64,000 bases of DNA. Source: Lycium barbarum (taxonomy: Eukaryota; Streptophyta; Magnoliopsida; Solanales; Solanaceae). How positions within the stretch are numbered: the stretch's first letter is position 1; every line of letters starts with the position of its first letter. A program made the position numbers and the translations under genes. Location of the stretch: positions 116,746,376 through 116,810,375 of the forward strand of contig NC_083342.1 in NCBI RefSeq assembly GCF_019175385.1, in the 5' to 3' direction. The notes below the pieces were generated by a model, which was not told where the DNA came from, did not search any database, and saw only the letters and a list, made by a program, of their open reading frames with translations. Below, one piece after another: positions 55,486 through 64,000 of the stretch.

Positions 55486-58400
55486 ATGGCAGACACCAAG
55501 TTCCATCCTGTTATGGTTGTCTCCAACATCAAGAATCACATTCCTATCGTTCTTGAGATGGAAACGGATCATTATTCGGCTTGGGCCGAATTATTCAAGC
55601 TTCATGCGGGTCTCACCGTGTCCTTTCCCACATTCTCCCGACCGGAAAGGAGAAGGCTCCTTCCACCGACGAAGAAAAGGAGTTGTGGTCCACCTTGGAT
55701 GCCATGGTACTTCAATGGGTGTATGCAACCATCTCCACTGACTTATTGCATATGATCATCGAAGAAGATCTATCGGCAAAGGAGGCCTGGGATCGCCTCC
55801 GTAATCTTTTTCAAGACAACAAAAACTCCCGTGCCGTTGCATTGGAACATGATTTCTCTCATGTCAAGTTGCGGGATTTTCTGAACGCTTCGGCGTATTG
55901 TCAACGACTCAAGACCTTGGCCGATCAACTCAAGAGAGTGGGGGCTCCGGTGACCGACAACCGCCTCGTTCTTCAAATGGTGGTTGGCCTCACCGAGGCG
56001 TACAAGAATTTGGGCACCTACATCCGGCAAAGTAAGCCTCTTCCATCATTCTCCGAAGCTCAGTCAAGTCTGTGCCTTGAGGAAAAGGCGTTGGCTGAAA
56101 TGCATGATGACTCGCCCACGGCTATGGTGGCTAATACCCAACGTGAGTTTGATGACTCCACTACTATGGAAAATTCCGGTCGTTCTCACCATCATCGGGG
56201 CAAAATAACCACAAAAATTGTGGCTCTAGCGGCGGGAAAAATAACGGCGGTGGCCGTGGTTCTGGCGGTGGCAGTTCCAACCGTCGCCATGGTGATCGTG
56301 CCTCAGGCGACCGGCAGCAGTCCCCCATGCAGCAGCAGTCCTCTTCACCGTGGCCATGGGGGTGGATGCCGCAATGGGCTCCCCCTTGCCCGTATCCCAC
56401 CCAACAGTGGGCTCGGCCACAGCAATAGTGGCAGCCGCAGCCACCTTTTTTCTGGTGGCAGGTCCATGGCCCAGCCTGGAATTTTGGGCTCGCGGCCACA
56501 GCAGCAGGCGTATGCAGCAGCAAGCCCGACGACGCAGTGGACTCCGACTGATATTGAATCGGCCATGCACACGATGACGTTGAGCCAACCCGATCCAAAT
56601 TGGTATATGGATACCGGCGCCACATCCCATATGACATCCACAAAAGGTACTCTCTCGTCTTATTTTAATTTGAGCGATCATAATAGTGGCATTGTTGTTG
56701 GTGATGGTAAGTCAATTCCAATTCAAGGTTGTGGTCGTGCTAAATTGCCTCCCCCGAACCCTCCATTATTATTAAATAATGTCCTTCTTGCTCCAAAACT
56801 CATAAAGAATTTAATATCGGTTCGTAAGTTTACTACTGATAACTTTGTAAGTGTTGAATTTGATCCTTATCGGTTTTCTGTGAAGGATTTCCGGACAGGG
56901 ATGGCTCTCATGAGATGTAATAGTAGGGGTGCTCTTTATCCATTATCCACCTTCAAACACCCCATCCATTCACCATCAACTTTTGCTGCCTTGTCTTCCA
57001 CACGTTGGCATGATCGTTTGGGCTACCCGGGAGCTTCTATTTTGGATTTTCTTAGGCACAATGAAAGCATTGAATGTAATAGTTCTAGTTCATCTAGTAT
57101 TTGTCATTCTTGCGTTCTTGGTAAACATGTTAGGTTGACTTTTGCTAGTTCTATTTCCGAGACTATATTTCCGTTTGACATTATTCATAGTGATTTGTGG
57201 ACTTCTCCCATTTTGAGTTCTATGGGGCATCGTTATTATGTTTTGTTCTTGGATGATTTTACTAATTTTTTGTGGACTTTCCCTTTGGCTAGAAAATCTG
57301 ATGTTTACTCAAAATTCATAGATTTTAAGTCCCATATCCTTACTCAATTTGAACGTCCTATCAAAAATGTCCAATGCGATAATGGAAAGGAATATGATAA
57401 TGGTCAATTCGGAAATTTTTGTGCGTCCAATGGGATGTCTTTCCGTCTTTCCTGTCCTCATACATCCTCTCAAAATGGGAAAGCCGAAAGAAAAATTCGT
57501 TCAATAAATAATGTCATCCGAACTCTTCTTGCTCATGCCTCCATTCCTCCATTTTTTTGGCATCATGCATTGCAAATGGCGACTTATCTCCTTAATATTT
57601 TACCAAGCAAGTTGTTGGGTCACAAATCCCCTTTAGAAGTCCTTTATCCACGGAAACCATCTTATTCTCATCTCCGGGTCTTTGGGTGTTTATGTTATCC
57701 CCTTTTTCCGTCTCCTACTATTCACAAGTTGCAACCTCGGTCAAATCCATGTGTTTTTTTTGGGATATCCACCAAGCCATCGTGGCTCCAAATGTTTTGA
57801 TTTATCCTCAAATAAAATCATTATTTGTCGTCACGTGTTATTTGATGAGACTCAATTTCCGTTTTCTAAAATCCACACTTCCACTCCCACCACGTATGAC
57901 TTCCTTGATGATGGTTTTTCCCCTTATGTGATCCGTCATCTCGCCACCGGCCACTCTCCACCGCAGCCGTGTCCCCCTCCCCCGCTGCTCAGTGGTTTTC
58001 CGCCTGGTCTGGGCCAGCTGCCCACACCACCTTCGGCTGGGCAGCAGCGTCTCCCTTCCTCTACGCTGGACCAGCCCGCACCTACGCCCAGCCAGCTTGC
58101 CAACAGCCTACAAAACTCTACCACTCCTCTTCCTATCCAGCAGCCCCCTACCCAAACGCGCATGGTCACTCGTAGTCAGCGCGGGATCTTTAAGCCCAAG
58201 CACCCATTTAATCTACATACGGCAGTTACCAGGTCCCCCATACCTCGTAATCCGTTAGATGCGCTACGTGACCCGAATTGGAAATTGGCCATAAATGATG
58301 AATATGATGCTCTTATTAAAAATAAGACGTTGGAGTTGGTACCCCGTCTACCTAATGTGAATGTTATTCGGTCTATGTGGATTTTTACTCATAAAGAAAA

Positions 58401-59786
58401 GTCTAATGGTGCTTTTGAGAGGCATAAAGCCCGTCTTGTAGGTGATGGCAAAACACAGCAGGTTGGCATTGATTGTGGTGAGACTTTCAGTCCGGTCGTA
58501 AAGCCAGCTACGATTCGCACTGTCTTAAGTCTAGCTCTCTCTAAGCATTGGCCCATTCATCAGTTGGATGTCAAAAATGCATTTCTTCATGGCGAGCTCA
58601 AGGAGACAGTATATATGCATCAGCCAATGGGTTTTCGAGACCCATCTCATCCCGATTATGTGTGGTTGTTGCGCAAGTCCTTATATGGGCTTAAACAAGC
58701 ACCAAGAGCTTGGTATAAAAGATTTGCTGACTTTGTTTATTCCATTGGTTTTGTTAATAGCAGGTCCGACAACTCATTGTTCATCTACAGCAAAGGGCAC
58801 GACTTGGCTTACATTTTACTATATGTGGATGATATTATTCTTACTGCTTCTTCAGATACTCTCCGCTGTTCGATTATGGCCCTTCTTGCCTCAGAATTTG
58901 CAATGAAGGACCTAGGTCTTTTGAATTATTTTCTTGGCATTGCAGTGACCCGTCACAAGGGTGGTATGTTTCTTTCACAAAGAAGTTATGCTACGGAGAT
59001 TATTGAGCGTGCAGGAATGTCATCGTATAAGCCTTCTTCCACTCCGGTTGACACTAAGCCGAAGGTCAGTGCCGCTTCTGGCGATCTTTGTAAAGATCCC
59101 ACTCATTTCCGGAGTCTTGCAGGTGCTCTTCAGTATCTAACCTTCACTAGATCGGATATTTCTTATGCCGTGCAGCAGATTTGTCTTCATATGCATGCTC
59201 CTCGAGATACGCATATGCTTGCTCTTAAACGGATTATTCGGTATATTCAGGGTACTATTGATCATGGTTTGCATCTCTATCCATCTTCAGTTACTGATTT
59301 GGTTTCGTATACTGATGCTGATTGGGGGGATGTCCCGACACACGACGTTCAACGTCGGGTTATTGCGTGTTTTTGGGAGACAATTTGATATCTTGGTCAT
59401 CCAAACGCCAACCTACTCTTTCCCGCTCAAGTGCGGAAGCAGAATATAGGGGGGTTGCTAATGTTGTCTCTGAATCATGCTGGATACGTAACCTGCTCTT
59501 GGAGCTACATTGTCCGGTCCCTAAGGCTACTTTGGTTTATTGTGATAATGTCAGTGCCATTTACTTGTCAGGGAATCCAGTCCAACATCAGCGCACCAAG
59601 CACATTGAGATGGATATCCATTTTGTTCGTGAGAAGGTGGCGCGCGGCCACGTACGTGTCCTTCATGTTCCGTCCCACTATCAGCTCGCCGATATTTTCA
59701 CTAAAGGACTGCCGCAGGTCTTATTTGAGGATTTTCGGGACAGTCTCAGCGTTCGTAAACCTCCCGTTTCGACTGCGGGGGTGTGA
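55486..59786 (+). pseudogene. Copia gag-pol polyprotein gene with frameshifts
   Basis: Starts at ATG 55486 (MADTKFHP). Gag keeps a UBN2-type block (AKEAWDRLRNLF, TEAYKNLGTYIR) but changes frame near 55610-55630; a Gly/Gln-rich stretch (about 56200-56500) reads correctly only in another frame, with a stop there; no CCHC zinc knuckle was seen. Protease has WYMDTGATSHM (about 56600). Integrase starts near 57000 with LGYP where the zinc-binding LGHP is expected, and keeps its DD35E context (DIIHSDLW, VQCDNGKEY, SSQNGKAERK). A slip in a T run near 57756-57763 separates integrase from the rest. Reverse transcriptase has QLDVKNAFLHGEL and YVDDIIL. A lost G near 59325 breaks RNase H (TDADWG / [10 protein letters not shown]). 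The final TGA is the first three bases of the 3' LTR. Confidence 0.92.
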
Positions 59787-59930
59787 TAAATAATGCAAAT
59801 ATGTAGTCATAGAATATTTTGTAAATCTTCTAATTTAGGTTAGTATATTTTGTATCCTATTAGGACATTGTAACTATGGTATATTTACCAATTCCATCAA
59901 TGAGAATAATCACGGAATTAATCTCCTTCA
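59784..59930 (+). repeat. 3' LTR of the copia element
   Basis: Matches the 5' LTR except for four T/C or G/A changes (near LTR positions 13, 47, 107 and 143). Preceded by the purine-rich GCGGGGGTG polypurine tract (59775-59783). Confidence 0.95.
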
Positions 59931-60021
59931 CTCTCATTTCGACTTGATACAACTTTACCTTAATAATCTTGAGATAGTAATGATCATACAAGCAATATAT
60001 ACAAATAGGCGTTTAATTGTA

Positions 60022-60282
60022 GAGCCCGTTTGGATTGGCTTATAAGTTGTTTTCAGCTTTTTTAAGTGTTTGGCTGGCCAGCTTAAAGTCATTTTGTGCT
60101 TAAAATAAGCTCAAAAAAATAATTGGGCCTATTTAACTTAGCTTATCTAAAGCAACTTATAAGCTGTTCTGAAAACAGCTTATAAGCCAAAAAAAATAAA
60201 TTAGACTACCCAACCCAACTTATTTTTTTTTGGCTTATAAGCTGCAAACAGCTTATAGGCATAAGCCCATCCAAACAGGCTC
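60022..60282. mobile_element. Harbinger-like MITE, copy 5 (TSD GTA)
   Basis: Ends GAGCCCGTTTGGATTGGC and GCCCATCCAAACAGGCTC; GTA is present at 60019-60021 and 60283-60285. Full-length copy with paired CTTATAAGC words. Confidence 0.85.
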
Positions 60283-60445
60283 GTAATCCATAAGCGAAAC
60301 CTCATTACACGAGCAAAAGTAAGTCTAAGACTTAAAATCTTAAAGAGTCCCACTCCATTCAAGCAATATTTATAGAACAGGCATTATAATTTCCTCTTCA
60401 TTATGCTTCCAAATATGGCAGCGTCAGATAGAAGCATCATAGCTA

Positions 60446-61270
60446 CAGTGGTGGCAATTTGAGCCCATATTTAGAAAATTAACCCGCTCATATTTAGAAA
60501 ATTGACCCATTTAACCCACATTTTAGTGAGCTGGATCACTCATATTTTAGATGGATAAATATGGGCTTCAAGTATATTTTTAACCCATAAAAATATGGAC
60601 AAATATGAATAAAATATGAATATCCATATAAGAACACACTAGACCCAATAACAACTCATTTCGAAAATGAGAAATTTCTTTCTTACCTCCCACACAACCC
60701 ACCCCGCCATGCCCACCCCCCCACACCCGGTCACAATTTTTTTATTTCATATACTTTATTTTACTTTTATAAAAAATGAAAAAAAAAAATCTTACCTCCT
60801 ACTCTGACTCCTACCCCCACCCCAAGCCACCCCACCCCCTCGCCCCGCTCCCCCCACCCCCAAATTTCAATTTTTACTTTTATAAAAATTGTAAAAACAA
60901 ATCTTACCCACGACCCCACCCCTCGACGAAACCCCCTCCCCCCCCCCCCCACCCCCCAAAAAAATCATATATTTTACTTTTATTTTTTTTTATAAAAATG
61001 GAAAAAAATTCTTACCACACCCTAACCCCTCCCCCAAATTTCAGTTTCATATATTTTACTTTCACATAAAAAATGGAAAAAAAATTCTCACCTCAACCCC
61101 CCCCCCCCCCCCCCAAAAAAAATTCAATTTCATATATTTTACTTTTATAAATAATTTATAAAAAATGAAAAAAAAATCTTACCTCCACCCCACCCGAAAT
61201 TTCTATATCATAATACCAATTATAAATATATGAAAAAATTAATTCAACTTGACAAAAGAAGGTTTGAATA
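60446..61270. mobile_element. hAT-like element, second copy, right end missing
   Basis: Begins CAGTGGTGGCAATTTGAGCC and follows the plan of the copy at 2155: AACCCAT-type words, then a C-rich array (60660-61200) of about six units with C runs and ATATATTTTACTTTTAT blocks, then ATTAATTCAACTTGACAAAAGAA, which also occurs near 7776-7796. The TTGCCGCCCCTA end of the first copy is not present. Pro-rich and Gly-rich open frames here come from the array. Confidence 0.6.
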
Positions 61271-61727
61271 GAAGCTGGCCACAGGTTCAAGCCGTACATC
61301 AAGCAACAATTTGAAGTTTCAGTCACAAGTTCGAGTGCTACGCCAAGCAAATTACGCCTAGCATTTAAGTGAAGGATCGAAGGGCAGGAGCATCATCCCC
61401 AGCTTTCAACGGCTACTTTTGGTACTAATCTTGGTCAAGTAAATCAGAGAAAACAGAAACTATTTACAGTGAAAGGTATACAGTTCAATCAACAGCATAG
61501 CAGAGAAAACATCATTGCAGAGAAACTTTCTGACAAGCACACAGCTAAATGAAAAGGCAGAATTCTAAAGAAGTTTTCAGTTACAAAAATCCATTTGCGA
61601 CCAACAGTAGCATCACCAGTTTTCACTACAACCAGCATTAAATTATTTATGCCTACACACTATGAACAGGTCAGAAAAAGAGATTCAGCAAATTACAAAC
61701 ATAATACTACCAGGCAACAAAATTCAG
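61271..61727 (-). other. Probable 3' UTR of CNOT1
   Basis: Lies directly after the CNOT1 stop (61728-61730) on the minus strand and is less AT-rich than the neighbouring repeat. Poly(A) site not identified. Confidence 0.4.
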
Positions 61728-64000
61728 CTAATGGATATCAGGTATTCCACCTGACACCACGTTCTCATCCACGGGTTTAGGGCCACCACATGACCTTGAG
61801 ACGGATTCAAACAGCTTCTCGATCTCTGGGGCACATCTTGTAAATGGTCGACTCCAAAAGTTGTACCTCGGATTCTGTTGAACAAGCAATAATGCGTTGA
61901 GAAGACACCAAACGGAATGAAGATAGCATGAGCATAAATATACACAAAATACCTTTATCAACTCAATGAACGTGATCAGAAGACCCCATGGATGAGGTCG
62001 ATTTACAATCAGGCGTTCTAATAGGACTCTGGTTATCTGCTCTTGGATCATTTCCTGCTCCATTCAAAGCAAATTAACGATTTAGAACGATCCAAAATGT
62101 AACTAGATAAATCAAATGTCTAAGCAGTCTTCACATAGTTCATATAGTAGTCTCAATCTGCTGAAAGCAGTGCATATTAAACATCCATAACACTGAACAA
62201 GAGAGGAATACAGAGGAAGACCTTGAACCAAAAACCAAGAATCAACAAATTGGACTGAAATAGTTTATAATATGAACCTAACATCCTCATCAGGCCATCC
62301 GTGGCACGTGAATTTTAAAGAACATTCAGACAGTGAAACAATATTATTATGGTAAATATTTTCCGCGTTTTAACAAAAATAATATTATTATAGTAAGTAC
62401 TCTTCCAAACCCCACTTGTGAGATTTCACTGAGTATGTTGTTGTTGTATAGTAAGTACTCATTCAGCATTGCAGAAAATAATTACTCAGTTACATAAAAT
62501 AAGGATGAGGTCCATAGACGAGGAATGCAACCAAAACACACACACCAAGAGGCGCATTCTCTTGGCGTGCAATAATGCAGCTAATGAGAAAAGCCGAAAC
62601 CGAAGCAGAGCAAGCTTCACTCCTATTCTGGAAAGGGGGGAGGGATCTCTTTGATGTTTCAAAACTGCGAAGTGAATATTTTGATTAATTAACTATTGTA
62701 GCATATGTCACTTTGCAGTTTTCAAATATGTAAATTTCATTTCAAAAACATGAAAAATGTACGTCAAAAAACCGGGAGAGTTTGTGCGCGTTTGTGTCCG
62801 CGCGTATATAAATATTACGACCTTAGTCCAAACCTTGCGATATAAAATGAGACAGAAGTTTGTCACACGTGTGTACAAATAAATACAGCAAACCACATAA
62901 TCATGATGAACATCATCATTGAAACAATTGAAAGCAAAAGAAATCAAGTGACAACCACAAATCTAAATAGGAAAACTAAATGAAAGTACTTGAGCACCTG
63001 GTTCGATTCTGCAAATAAGTAGAGCAGAATAAAGGAGAAGTAATGTGTGTGATTATTTGGGTATCGCAATTGGTTAGCGACTGCATTCAAAAACAAGTAA
63101 CGGCCCTCGGTGTCCAAGTCCATTATCAAAGTCTGGAAAACATCTAGAGCAGCACCAACCAAGAACACAGCAAATGGAACACTACTGGGCATCGACTGTG
63201 CATGAGGAGTTTTTGCCTGCAGCTGCTGGATAGCCTACAGCAACACCGCAAAGGTAATAAATACAGGGTAATGAAAATGGACTAAACAAAAACATGAAAC
63301 GCAACTACAGAAGGGCAAAAGCTTAACAAAAAGCTGATAGGAAAAATCATACACGCCTGGAATAAATTAAAAATGTAATGACAGAGCACCCATTTTGACT
63401 TCACTAGCACACAAATTTCTCGTGGAGAGAAAATTTATGGGGTACCGCCATAACGGGTAAAAACAAGGCAAGAAAGCAGTTGAACCATGAATTTACCTGC
63501 ATCCCAACATAGAGTACAAGGGAATTGATAAGGGGTACATTGTAGCGTGTCCCAGCCTTGGCAGCTTCACTTGGCAATAGCAGCAGCTTCTGCTTCAATT
63601 CACTCAAAAATGGAGACCCCTGTTGCCTTGTCTGCGATCATTCAGGACAGTGTAAAAAAAGATGATCAGACAGGAAAGCCATATGCATATATATAATTTA
63701 TATTCTCCTACTCTCACCCTACACATATATACATGCTGTGTACAGTGAAGAAACAAGGTTTTGTTTATGTTAGGATTACCTTCAGGTATTCATCTACATC
63801 ACCCTTCATCTGCTTTGATTTAAGAGCTGCATCAACTTCAGAAAGAATGCGAGGGGATTGACTAATCTCTGCAAGTAGATCAATCTACAGACACCAAAAA
63901 AGAGGTCATTTTCAAACTAGGCAACGGTAGAGAAAATCATCCATAAGATTCACAAGACTAATTACCTTTAAGTTGGGAGTTGATGGATCAGGAAGCCTCA
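61728..64000 (-). CDS. NOT1: CCR4-NOT complex scaffold subunit CNOT1, C-terminal part (5' end outside window)
   Basis: Minus-strand exons: 64000-63966 (partial), 63884-63780, 63631-63497, 63234-62998, 62054-61953, 61874-61728; all borders GT-AG and all frames join. Together they encode about 254 residues of the Not1 C-terminal domain: [109 protein letters not shown] and the end VSGGIPDIH. Full CNOT1 proteins have over 2000 residues; only this end is here. CNOT1 is the cytoplasmic scaffold on which CNOT2/3 and the CAF1/CCR4 deadenylases assemble to shorten poly(A) tails; this domain docks CNOT2/3. No damage is seen. The 943-base intron between 62998 and 62054 holds a SINE 3' end. Confidence 0.93.
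62406..62452 (+). mobile_element. TS/SolS-type SINE, 3' end fragment
   Basis: CCAAACCCCACTTGTGAGAT then TTCACTGAGTATGTTGTTGT is the 3' terminal text of nightshade TS/SolS SINEs, including the (TTG)n tail. AGTAAGTACTC occurs on both sides (62393-62403 and 62451-62461), so a very short, 5'-truncated insertion with a target duplication is likely. In a CNOT1 intron. Confidence 0.7.

Larger units (their letters stand above)
55236..59930 (+). mobile_element. Ty1/copia retrotransposon, nearly complete
   Basis: Two 147-base LTRs (55236-55382, 59784-59930) bound a 4.4 kb interior; the total is 4695 bases. A perfect 5-base duplication CTCTC flanks it at 55231-55235 and 59931-59935. Order gag, protease, integrase, reverse transcriptase, RNase H is copia. 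The LTRs differ at 4 of 147 positions, all transitions, so the insertion is fairly young: about 1 million years if a rate of 1.3e-8 per site per year is assumed. The polyprotein has several frame slips, so this copy cannot make its own proteins. Short LTRs and overall size suit the Ale/Retrofit group, but that is a guess. Confidence 0.95.

Noticed and set aside
56164..56681. Antisense frames of 98-159 codons in the copia gag
   Set aside because: GC-rich Gly/Gln coding stretch leaves long antisense frames; no independent support.
60767..61069. Gly-rich and Pro-rich frames in the C-rich array
   Set aside because: Products of the repeat; the same array occurs in the other hAT-like copy without conserved frame.

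Overview
The window looks like nuclear DNA from a flowering plant, most likely a member of the nightshade family (Solanaceae). It is AT-rich, genes carry GT-AG introns, and intergenic space is filled with plant transposable elements (Ty1/copia elements, very long solo LTRs, Stowaway, Harbinger-like, hAT-like and Mutator-like elements, and a TS/SolS-type SINE end). Species cannot be settled from the sequence alone. All calls come from reading the sequence; no database search was possible. Four host protein loci and one tRNA are recognisable. (1) 8307-10111, minus: a COBRA-like (COBL) gene that keeps six exons but carries several independent disabling lesions, so it is an unprocessed pseudogene. 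(2) 29723-31839, plus: an intact two-exon F-box/leucine-rich-repeat gene whose leader holds two upstream ORFs. (3) 42682-47592, plus: an intact six-exon bHLH transcription factor of the UNE10/PIF8 type with an altered phytochrome-binding motif. (4) 61728-64000, minus: the 3' part of the gene for CNOT1, scaffold of the CCR4-NOT deadenylase; it runs off the right edge. (5) 53730-53802, minus: tRNA-Phe(GAA). Layout: 1-8000 is a nest of transposons: a Mutator-like foldback element, then a hAT-like element that received both a foldback element and a 4.1 kb solo LTR. The COBL pseudogene and a LINE-type retroposed fragment follow. 11.5-20.9 kb holds LTR-element debris and a decayed minus-strand copia element whose gag is split by a 3.8 kb solo LTR with perfect 5-bp target duplications. 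20.9-29.3 kb is repeat-rich: GTATAC palindromes, foldback elements, MITEs, and three TIR elements almost back to back just upstream of the F-box gene. 31.8-42.6 kb is intergenic with three more foldback elements. 47.6-55.2 kb has MITEs and the tRNA. 55236-59930 is a nearly complete young copia element with 147-bp LTRs and a CTCTC target duplication, but a polyprotein broken by frameshifts. 60.0-61.3 kb is a MITE and a second C-rich hAT-like copy, then CNOT1. The protein genes are unrelated single loci and form no pathway or cluster. The most unusual feature of the window is a family of at least seven foldback elements. All share outer arms with duplicated GGTCTTTAATTTTTG boxes and a palindromic GGTTCGAACC box, but their palindromic cores differ, and two copies show 5-bp target duplications.
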